NCBI RefSeq assembly: GCF_001262635.1 | Contig: NZ_JXYH01000022.1 | Span: forward strand, 1 to 60,167 | From: Aestuariivita boseongensis | GTDB lineage: Bacteria; Pseudomonadota; Alphaproteobacteria; Rhodobacterales; Rhodobacteraceae | Reading direction: 5' to 3' | DNA: 60,167 nucleotides | Shown here: positions 9,891-16,339 of the stretch, in pieces | Layout: every line of letters starts with the position of its first letter | Position numbering within the stretch: position 1 is the first letter of the stretch | Program-made: the position numbers and the translations under genes | The notes under the pieces: generated by a model | What the model saw: the letters and a program-made list of their open reading frames with translations, nothing else | Databases searched by the model: none | Told to the model about the DNA's origin: nothing

Positions 9891-10249
9891 GTCAGCTTCC
9901 GATTGTTCAAATAATTGGTGAAGCTTCGAGAAGTTCTTCATGGAGAGCGTATCCAGCCCGCTATACGCCGGTCTATTAGCAAGGATGCCACAAGAGGGAC
10001 ATAGGCAAACCGCGCTGAGGGACGACTTGTCTGTTTGGAACTTGCAATGTCGCACGCAGATTGCTCAGGCGACGATGCGCCCGGGATGAGGCGTTATCAG
10101 GCATTCGAGTCGCGGCCGGCGTGTGGCCTGAAACATGTCTGACGGTCGTCTTGAAAAGAGAAAAATAGACGGCTGAGCCTGGGCTTACATGGCGCAAAAT
10201 ACAACCTATGCACGAATTTGGCTTTGTTTCGGGAAATGCGCCTCTTTGC
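9891..10249. other. intergenic region upstream of gmd
   Basis: A stretch of 359 bases without a convincing gene. Open frames here are short or are N-terminal extensions of gmd that lack family similarity. It must contain the gmd-fcl-manC promoter and also marks the junction with the accessory islet that ends at 10250. No clear -35/-10 pair, terminator or long inverted repeat could be assigned by eye. Confidence 0.5.
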
Positions 10250-10849
10250 CTATCTCGGAGCCTCCTCCGAAGTGGTCATTGCTGCCCAGGCTTCGAAGGC
10301 CTTGCGGCGCTTCGAGCGGGCCTCTGAGAGGTAGCGCCTGAGGAGGCGGTGATGTCCGTTCTGCGAGTAATAGCTCACGCGCGGCGCCCGCATGCGGGCT
10401 AATGTTTTAAGGGCCGCCTCCGCCTTCCTGCGTTCCGCTTTGGTGCACTCCTCCGTCTTGAGTTTCTCCTTCATGAGATTGACGATGTTGTCGAGATCGG
10501 GGTCTTCCTTGGGGATCAGCGGCGGCTTCCTGCTCTTGAGCCTCGGTGGTGCAAGGCCCGCCTCGAATTCCAAAAGGGCCCTCTCCGCAGCGACGATCTT
10601 CACCTCAGCCTCTGCCAGGGCCAAGGCGCGGTACCCCGCCTCGTCTGAAGGCAAGAGATCCTTGATCGTGATGTCGGGGCGATCGAGGATGATGCCCAGC
10701 CAGGCGGCAATACTCTCGGGATCGGGGCGGGCGGTGGCGCCGTGACGTCTTGCGTTGCCAGCGGAGATGTCCTTGCCGTGTTTTGTCTTTGGACCCGTGC
10801 TCTTGCGGGCATTGGCGCGGTTGCGCGCTGTGATGCGGTCTGACGTCAT
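10250..10849 (-). CDS. unrecognised protein with N-terminal 'RANARKSTGPKT' motif
   Basis: Function unknown. The 199-residue, strongly basic product starts with ITARNRANARKSTGPKT, then GK and NARRHGA. This N-terminal signature recurs in many uncharacterised bacterial proteins, often present in several copies per genome. The rest is charged and probably helical (for example residues 70-120), with an arginine-rich C-terminal part (RYLSEARSKRRKAF). No catalytic motif or membrane segment is seen. Its start overlaps the stop of the upstream gene by four bases (ATGA), so the two are almost certainly translated together. A DNA- or RNA-binding role would fit the charge but is only a guess. Confidence 0.75.
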   Translation of the reverse strand: MTSDRITARNRANARKSTGPKTKHGKDISAGNARRHGATARPDPESIAAWLGIILDRPDITIKDLLPSDEAGYRALALAEAEVKIVAAERALLEFEAGLAPPRLKSRKPPLIPKEDPDLDNIVNLMKEKLKTEECTKAERRKAEAALKTLARMRAPRVSYYSQNGHHRLLRRYLSEARSKRRKAFEAWAAMTTSEEAPR

Positions 10850-11496
10850 CCGCCGATAATCGCGCCGTCGATGGGCCGCGTCTTCTGCAGGGCGTCGTAG
10901 TCCCTCTTCACCTCGCGACGGCGGCGTTCCAACTCCTGGATCTTCTCGTCGTGCTTCATGGCAGCCGAATTCGACTTGATGTAGGCGTCGCTCATGAGCT
11001 TTACGGGATCCAATCCCATTTCGGCAATCTCTGCATGGACTGCAGCCTCGGCGCCGGGGTCATGAGACAACGACCGTTCCGCGACTTCGTCCGCCAAAAC
11101 CCCCGCCGCATCCCGGTCGAAGTCGAAGGGGTCTTCCCATTCGTGTTCTTTGCCACCCGCTTGGATAAACTCCTCCCAGGCAGCATCCAACCGTTCGTCG
11201 TGCAAGGCGCGTTCCCGCTCCATCACCGCGCCGCGGACCTCCGTGTGAATGATCTGGCGCAGGCTCGCGTCTCGCATGCGGCGGCGCTGCAGCAGTTCCC
11301 ACTCAATGTCGATCAGGTTCTCTGCGACGACGCATTCGTAGGGTGTGAAGGGCACGAGGGCCCGCATCATACCGTCGCGAAAGGCGGCAAGGGAGCCGGG
11401 GTCTTCCCCAATAATGGGGTCACGCTTTGGGAGGATGTCGGCAAAGCTCGAAAGGCCAAACCGCTCGGGGTTGGGAAGGGGGAGGTCGTTGGACAT
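10846..11496 (-). CDS. unrecognised protein, first gene of a two-gene unit
   Basis: Function unknown. From the ATG at 11496 the product is 216 residues (the frame is open to 11613). That ATG is chosen for a GGAG seven bases upstream and a sensible N-terminus (MSNDLPLPNPERFGLSSF). The protein is soluble and charged. A central helical part has RRRMRDASLRQIIHTEVRG, an acidic region has HEWEDPFDFDRDAAGV, and the C-terminus looks like a coiled coil (KIQELERRRREVKRDYDALQ). It overlaps the following gene by four bases. A promoter with a palindrome over its -10 box lies 80-110 bases upstream. The unit sits next to an XRE regulator and a recombinase, so a mobile or accessory role is suspected. Confidence 0.7.
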   Translation of the reverse strand: MSNDLPLPNPERFGLSSFADILPKRDPIIGEDPGSLAAFRDGMMRALVPFTPYECVVAENLIDIEWELLQRRRMRDASLRQIIHTEVRGAVMERERALHDERLDAAWEEFIQAGGKEHEWEDPFDFDRDAAGVLADEVAERSLSHDPGAEAAVHAEIAEMGLDPVKLMSDAYIKSNSAAMKHDEKIQELERRRREVKRDYDALQKTRPIDGAIIGG

Positions 11497-11567
11497 ACTG
11501 CGTCTCCATTTCAGTCCGTCGAAGCAGCCTCCCTCTTGCCTCAATGATTCGCCACAAGGCGTGTTCT

Positions 11568-11584
11568 TATTATGTTCTATAATA
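11568..11584. promoter_or_regulatory. palindrome TATTAT-GTTCT-ATAATA over the -10 box
   Basis: A perfect 6-5-6 inverted repeat whose right arm coincides with the -10 hexamer of the minus-strand promoter described next. Such placement is typical of a repressor operator. The natural candidate ligand is the XRE-type protein encoded at 11694-11963. AT-rich palindromes arise easily by chance, so the assignment is tentative. Confidence 0.4.
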
Positions 11585-11607
11585 TTTTGAGGTGGGTTTC
11601 TGATCAA
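11579..11607 (-). promoter_or_regulatory. sigma70-type promoter for the 11496-10250 gene pair
   Basis: Reading the minus strand, TTGATC (11607-11602) is followed after exactly 17 bases by TATTAT (11584-11579). This is a good match to the housekeeping -35/-10 pattern. It points at the gene starting at 11496 and lies downstream of the XRE gene, so the pair can be transcribed independently of the regulator. Confidence 0.55.
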
Positions 11608-11693
11608 CCCCAATATCTTGATCGGCCGCCAGCCCGCGGAGATACGTCGCCTCGCAACGAAAGTGGTTCATTGCAGTTTGACCGTTGTGGACG

Positions 11694-11963
11694 TCAGAGC
11701 TGGTCTTGTGCCGGCTTCGGGAGCCTGATGCGGATGCCCGGGCCGTCCTCAGGCGCGCCGATGAATTCGATGCCGGCAGATTCGAAGGCCTGCCGTAGCG
11801 CTTGCAAGTTGCCTTTCCTGGATGGAGGTACCCCGAAGACGCTTTCATAGCGCACAATTGTTGCAGTTCCGACGCCCGTCTTGTCTGCAAGGTCTTGAAC
11901 AGACCAACACAACGCACCGCGTGCGGCCCTAATCTGCGGTCCCGTTATGTCTTGCGCTTGCAT
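11694..11963 (-). CDS. small XRE-family helix-turn-helix regulator
   Basis: A probable DNA-binding regulator of 89 residues. The N-terminal two thirds form a Cro/C1-type helix-turn-helix: ITGPQIRAARGALCWSVQDL, then ADKTGVGTATIVRYE, the recognition helix being around residues 28-38. The short tail has FESAGIEFIGAPEDG and ends in RIRLPKPAQ. The frame is open to 12098, but the ATG at 11963 begins the normal domain and faces the recombinase start across 29 bases. A perfect 17-base palindrome fills that gap, so autoregulation and control of the recombinase are likely. Single-domain proteins of this type are common in alphaproteobacterial mobile or accessory regions. Confidence 0.85.
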   Translation of the reverse strand: MQAQDITGPQIRAARGALCWSVQDLADKTGVGTATIVRYESVFGVPPSRKGNLQALRQAFESAGIEFIGAPEDGPGIRIRLPKPAQDQL

Positions 11964-11965
11964 TG

Positions 11966-11982
11966 TGATAAAAATTTTATCA
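11966..11982. promoter_or_regulatory. palindromic operator between XRE gene and recombinase
   Basis: The sequence TGATAAAAATTTTATCA is a perfect 8-1-8 palindrome. It occupies most of the 29-base gap between two divergent start codons (11963 minus, 11993 plus) and lies just before the GGAGGT that precedes the recombinase ATG. Position and symmetry fit the binding site of a dimeric XRE repressor. With so small a gap, the promoters of both genes must lie partly inside the opposing coding regions. Confidence 0.6.
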
Positions 11983-11992
11983 TATTGGAGGT

Positions 11993-12901
11993 ATGGACGA
12001 TCTGTGCAAAAAGCTTGACTGGCGCTCCGAATTCCAGCGCCTCGAGGGCGCATACGCACCAGCGACCATGCGTGCATATGTTGCAGATGTCGAGGCATTC
12101 GAAACGTGGTGCCTTACAAAAGGGTTGGGCCATCCCTTTCCAGCAAAGGTCGAGACGGTGTGCCGCTTTTTGGAGGACGAGGGACGCACCAAAGCCGCTT
12201 CCACAGTGCGCAGGCGCCTTTACGCGATCCGGAAAGTGCACAGGCTTCTCCGCATGCCCGATCCAACACATGACGAAGACGTCACTCTCGCGCAGCGCAG
12301 GGTCCGTCGCGGCAAGCCGAGGCGGCCGCAACAGGCAAAGGGTCTGACGCGGACCTACCTCGAACGCTTCCTGGAGACAGAGCCAGACACGCCGTGGGGA
12401 CTGCGCAACAGAGCCATGCTTTCCCTAGGATACGAACTCCTCACACGGCGGTCCGAACTCGTGGCCCTGAGGGATGAGGATCTCACGCATCGGGAGGATG
12501 GGACAATGCGCGTTCTCATCCGCCGCAGCAAGTCGGACCCCTTTGGAGATGGCCGTATCGCCTTCACATCCGTTCGGACAGCCGACCTCATGCGGGAGTG
12601 GATTGCCTGGCGCGGGCCGGGCATCGGATCCCTGTTCTGCCCCATCTACCAGGAAAAGCCCATCAATCGCAGCCTTGAGACGACGACGGTGAAGAGGCTG
12701 ATCAAGAATGCCGCCCGTCGCGTCGGCCTCGACGAGGCGGAGATCGACGCGTTCAGCGGTCACTCGATGCGCGTCGGCGCTGCTCAGGATCTTCTTGCGT
12801 CAGGTTTCGACACGGCGGCCATCATGCGGGCGGGGGGGTGGAAATCGGTCAATGTTCTTGCGAGGTACCTCGAGTTTGCAGAGCACAATGTGTGGGCCTG
12901 A
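11993..12901 (+). CDS. tyrosine recombinase / site-specific integrase
   Basis: A phage-integrase-family DNA recombinase of 302 residues. The N-terminal SAM-like core-binding domain covers about residues 10-105. The catalytic domain shows the full set of residues: Arg152 (in LLTRRSEL), Lys180 (in RRSKSDPFG), His257 and Arg260 (in HSMRVGAAQ), Trp283 (in GGWKS) and nucleophilic Tyr292 (in RYLEFAEHN). It appears intact. The ribosome-binding site GGAGGT abuts the ATG unusually closely. It is divergent from the XRE gene with a palindrome between them. It is smaller than phage integrases and of XerC/D size, so it could move a small element, invert a segment or resolve an element. Attachment sites were not identified. 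Confidence 0.93.
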   Translation: MDDLCKKLDWRSEFQRLEGAYAPATMRAYVADVEAFETWCLTKGLGHPFPAKVETVCRFLEDEGRTKAASTVRRRLYAIRKVHRLLRMPDPTHDEDVTLAQRRVRRGKPRRPQQAKGLTRTYLERFLETEPDTPWGLRNRAMLSLGYELLTRRSELVALRDEDLTHREDGTMRVLIRRSKSDPFGDGRIAFTSVRTADLMREWIAWRGPGIGSLFCPIYQEKPINRSLETTTVKRLIKNAARRVGLDEAEIDAFSGHSMRVGAAQDLLASGFDTAAIMRAGGWKSVNVLARYLEFAEHNVWA

Positions 12902-12983
12902 GCGAGCCCCCTTTACGCTGCCCCGCGTCACGCGTTAGACAGCCTCACAAGGCAAAGCCGCTCATCTGCAGATCGGGATTTCC

Positions 12984-14159
12984 ATGACCAAGACGATTTT
13001 TGCCGTAGCAGGTATTGGCTATGTGGGGCTTTCCAACGCAGTGCTTCTCGCCCAGAAGCACGAGGTGCGTGCGCTCGATATCGACCCAGGCCGCGTGGCG
13101 ATGCTGAACGAACGTCGCTGCCCCATCGTCGATGCCGAGCTCGAGGAATACCTTGCCGAAAAGCCACTCGACCTGACCGCTACCACGGATCCTACCACGG
13201 CCTTTGCTGATGCAGATTACGTGATCGTGGCCACCCCGACCAATTACGACGAGAAGACGCATTTCTTCGATACCTCGACTGTCGAGGCAGTGATCGCAAA
13301 GGCAATGGCCCTGGCGCCCGAGGCGACCATCGTCGTCAAGTCCACGATCCCGGTGGGGTTCTGCGACGACGTCTCTGCTCGGCTAGGGACCAAGAACGTG
13401 ATCTTTAGCCCTGAGTTCCTGCGCGAAGGCAGGGCGTTGCAGGACAACCTTTATCCCTCGCGCATCATCGTGGGAGAGCAATCGCCCCGCGCCGAAAGGT
13501 TCGCGCATATGCTGCGCGATTGCTCGCTGAAACCAGACGCGGAGATCCTGCTGACTGGCGCGGCCGAGTCAGAGGCGATCAAGCTCTTCGCCAACACCTA
13601 TCTCGCCATGCGGGTGGCTTATTTCAACGAGTTGGACAGCTACGCCATGAGCCTGGGGCTCGACAGCCGGCAGATCATCGAGGGCGTCGGGCTCGATCCG
13701 CGCATCGGGTCGCACTACAACAACCCCTCCTTCGGCTATGGCGGGTATTGCCTGCCCAAGGACACCAAGCAGCTTCTGGCCAACTATTCCGCGGTGCCTC
13801 AAAACATGATCCAGGCCATTGTCGAGGCCAACCACACCCGAAAGGATTTCATCGCTGAGCAGATCCTGGCACAGCGGCCGAAAAAGGTAGGCGTCTACCG
13901 ACTGGTGATGAAGGCGGGATCGGATAACTTCCGGCAGAGCTCTGTTCAGGGGATCATGAAGCGCATCAAGGCCAAGGGCGTGGAGGTGGTGGTCTACGAG
14001 CCAGCGCTGACCGAGGCTGAGTTCTTCGGCTCGAAAGTAATGACCGACCTTTCAGCCTTCAAGGAGGAGGCCGACGTGATCATCGCTAACCGACAAGCGC
14101 CGGAATTGTCAGATGTGAAGGACAAGGTTTTCACACGTGACTTGTTTGGCGCGGATTGA
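12984..14159 (+). CDS. ugd: UDP-glucose 6-dehydrogenase
   Basis: Oxidises UDP-glucose to UDP-glucuronate with two NAD+, supplying an acidic sugar for exopolysaccharide. It is 391 residues, the short enterobacterial-like type. It has the N-terminal NAD-binding motif AGIGYVGLS (about residues 9-17), the stretch [10 protein letters not shown] (about residue 140), and the active-site cysteine Cys256 in [16 protein letters not shown]. The C-terminal domain has [17 protein letters not shown], which binds UDP-sugar. The protein appears complete. It stands alone on the plus strand after the recombinase, and the decayed manC fragment begins about 20 bases after it. Confidence 0.95.
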   Translation: MTKTIFAVAGIGYVGLSNAVLLAQKHEVRALDIDPGRVAMLNERRCPIVDAELEEYLAEKPLDLTATTDPTTAFADADYVIVATPTNYDEKTHFFDTSTVEAVIAKAMALAPEATIVVKSTIPVGFCDDVSARLGTKNVIFSPEFLREGRALQDNLYPSRIIVGEQSPRAERFAHMLRDCSLKPDAEILLTGAAESEAIKLFANTYLAMRVAYFNELDSYAMSLGLDSRQIIEGVGLDPRIGSHYNNPSFGYGGYCLPKDTKQLLANYSAVPQNMIQAIVEANHTRKDFIAEQILAQRPKKVGVYRLVMKAGSDNFRQSSVQGIMKRIKAKGVEVVVYEPALTEAEFFGSKVMTDLSAFKEEADVIIANRQAPELSDVKDKVFTRDLFGAD

Positions 14160-14180
14160 TGGCGCATTTTCCGCATCAAA

Positions 14181-14321
14181 AGACGCAGGCCGAGCGCGAT
14201 ACTCTCCATGCAATCTGACAACCACCTAGCCGAGCACTGGATCGTTGTCGACGGTACAGCCAAGGTAACGATCAACGTTACAATGCGTCTCGTATCGCCT
14301 TCACAATTATTCGAAGCTTAG
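14181..14321 (+). pseudogene. remnant of a manC-type cupin domain
   Basis: Translating the plus strand in the frame of the ATG at 14208 gives PSAILSMQSDNHLAEHWIVV followed by DGTAKVTINVTMRLVS and a stop at 14319. This aligns without gaps to the isomerase cupin of the manC in this window (PGAALSLQSHHHRSEHWIVV, then EGTAKVTVDDEVKLVS). By eye 23 of 42 residues are identical. Only about 47 codons remain, two of three tandem histidines are lost, and there is no nucleotidyltransferase domain. It is therefore a gene relic rather than a working enzyme, and shows that a second manC once stood next to ugd. Confidence 0.75.
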
Positions 14322-14412
14322 ATCTCTTGGGCGATTGGGTTGAGGAAGTGCGGCGGAGTCACGGCAAATCAACTCTGTTCTTGTGCAAACCTCCAAGACA
14401 GAGGTGACAAGG

Positions 14413-14490
14413 GAAACAGACACACATAGCGCTTACCCTCCGTGTCAGGCCAGAGCAGATTAGCCAAACTTTGAAACAGACATATAGCGC
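14413..14490 (+). repeat. short direct repeat, two copies 60 bases apart
   Basis: GAAACAGACACACATAGCGC at 14413-14432 recurs as GAAACAGACATATAGCGC at 14473-14490, with a two-base deletion and one substitution. The copies lie in the 174 bases of apparently non-coding DNA between the manC relic and the stop of the beta-helix gene at 14496. They may be duplicated debris or a binding site. No function is assigned. Confidence 0.45.
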
Positions 14491-14495
14491 CGACT

Positions 14496-15608
14496 TCAGG
14501 GTTGTGCGCTGATCGCCTCTTCAGGCGCTGTAACTATGCGATTATCTTGGAAGGTCACACCTGGTTGCGGCTGACGGAAAGGAGAGCCCGCTGTTCCGGA
14601 CCAAGGCTGCATTATATTCCCTTGGATGGTGCTGTCTTCGGATCGTTGCCCATCCTTGTGTGACGTTATCGCAATCCATGGTGCGCCAGGTTTTCCTGAG
14701 CGTGAGTCCACGACAGTGTTATCCAGAATTGAGACGCGGCGAGCTCCCATGACCGTGATGCCGTGCCAGTGATCAACGAAAACGGTGTTTCCCCGGATAA
14801 TCCAGTCCTCATAGAAGCCATCGAAGAGCCCGATGCCCTGCAGATGACATTTAAATGGATGGTTGCCATTCCTGATGACGTTGTTCTCTAGTCGCACATT
14901 GCGAACCGCCCCCTTTCCCGGAAGACCCAACGCGTTGCGTGACCATGACTGAAATCCATCATCATGATTGTCGTCGACCTTCACACAGGTCTCGATCGTG
15001 TTGCCTATGTAGCTGGAGTGGTCGCCCAATCCGCGTATTCCGTCACCACTGAATAGTTCGATGGAATTGCCTTCGATCCAGGCTCCATTTGCAGTAGATG
15101 CAATGCCATGCCGAACATTGCGTATGGAACTATTGGTTATCCGGATGTCTTCACCGGAAACTTCGATGCCGTTGTGTGCTTCATCTCGCCAATCCCTAGC
15201 TGTCCAGTTACTCGAATCTGGCGAGGACAAAACTATCAATCGATCCAACTGGATATCTTTCCCGCGGCGGATCTGCACAAGCGCTACATTCGCATCACCT
15301 TCGGCTCCCGGTTCAATGGTCAATCCTTCAAAGCGCCAGCCGCTACTATCATTGACAATCAATTGGTCAACTTCGGGAGGGGCATCCTTTGCACCTGTCA
15401 CTAGTACAGGCTGGTCAAATTTGATGCGGTCGATTATTATTCGTCCATGACGTCCAGGTGCCAATACCAGCTGATCTCCACCAACAAGTTTACCTGAGTC
15501 TATCAGAGCTTGTGCCTTACCAGGCTCAGCCGGAACACGGTACTCAACGGCGGACACGGAAAAAGCGTGGAAAACAAAAAGCACAATCAGCGTGATTCTC
15601 ATGAGCAT
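14496..15608 (-). CDS. secreted right-handed parallel beta-helix protein
   Basis: Probable periplasmic or extracellular polysaccharide-acting or polysaccharide-binding protein of 370 residues. The N-terminus (MLMRITLIVLFVFHAFSVSA) is a Sec signal peptide with a likely cleavage after VSA. The mature part consists of repeating beta-helix rungs with asparagine and hydrophobic ladders (NSSIRNVRHG, GNSIELFSGDGI, GNTIETCVKV, NNVIRNGNHP, GNTVFVDHWHG, DNTVVDSRSG). This is the PbH1/pectate-lyase-like pattern seen in polysaccharide lyases and alginate epimerases. A catalytic residue set could not be assigned. It is divergent from the larger beta-helix protein across about 730 bases. Confidence 0.85.
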   Translation of the reverse strand: MLMRITLIVLFVFHAFSVSAVEYRVPAEPGKAQALIDSGKLVGGDQLVLAPGRHGRIIIDRIKFDQPVLVTGAKDAPPEVDQLIVNDSSGWRFEGLTIEPGAEGDANVALVQIRRGKDIQLDRLIVLSSPDSSNWTARDWRDEAHNGIEVSGEDIRITNSSIRNVRHGIASTANGAWIEGNSIELFSGDGIRGLGDHSSYIGNTIETCVKVDDNHDDGFQSWSRNALGLPGKGAVRNVRLENNVIRNGNHPFKCHLQGIGLFDGFYEDWIIRGNTVFVDHWHGITVMGARRVSILDNTVVDSRSGKPGAPWIAITSHKDGQRSEDSTIQGNIMQPWSGTAGSPFRQPQPGVTFQDNRIVTAPEEAISAQP

Positions 15609-16339
15609 GTGGCCAACTCATCTCTTGAATATTTTCCGATGCATCTAATCGTGCCTCGGCGCCCTGCCGTGCGGGTGCCAAGGAACGTGGTTTTGTAAAC
15701 CCTGTCTTGGACCAACTCGGCAACTCCGCGTACGTTGGACATGGATGCGCGCGGCGTGGGGACTCGTAACAAGCTTCCCCTTCGAAAAGAATGGTGAAAA
15801 CCGAAAGCAGCTGTCGCGAAGGGATAAAACATGACCTGCTTTGTACAGGGTCCCCACAGAGCCTTGCCAATAGGCTCGTGGCTGAACAATCGCAACGGTG
15901 GCTGGATAATATTGGGCAGATTTGTGTCATTGTTGCCGGATGTTCACGCGTGGATGGCGCTCTGTTTCCGAATGCGAACCAATCCGCTACATAAATAAAG
16001 GATTGATCTGTCGCGCCATAATGATCGTGGAAGGCTAGGCTGGATGTGTATGCCATGAGGACAATGCTCGCTGCAATGTCGAAGCTTTATCAGCAGGTTA
16101 GAGGCCTTCGCATTACCCAGCGTCGCGCTCGACGAAGCGCACTTCGCCTTGCGACAGCTCTGGTCTTTCTGGCTTGTCTCGGAGAAAATGCTGACGCGGG
16201 AAATCGGCAGGATTTCGCTGAAGAACCGCTTCGAAGCCAGACCAATTTAAAGTCACAATGCGGTCCTAAAGCGGCCCACCTCTGTCGGTTAAAACATGTG
16301 CAGGCAATCGCAACCAATGCGACGCACATGGAGGCAGGA
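15609..16339. other. long intergenic region between divergent beta-helix genes
   Basis: About 730 bases with no supported gene if the downstream gene starts at 16340. A plus-strand frame continuous with that gene is open from 16046 and includes a stretch resembling a signal peptide (ALRLATALVFLACLGENADA), so part of this region might be coding. Other open frames are short and composition-poor. Promoters for both flanking genes must lie here, but none could be assigned confidently. Confidence 0.45.

Noticed and set aside
14208-14321. Short open frame as a new small gene
   Set aside because: Its sequence aligns to the manC cupin and continues upstream of the ATG in the same frame, so it is better explained as a relic.
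15544-16056. 170-residue minus-strand open frame upstream of the beta-helix gene
   Set aside because: Overlaps the start of the signal-peptide-bearing gene, is Cys/Ser/Arg-rich without domain features, and has no ribosome-binding site.
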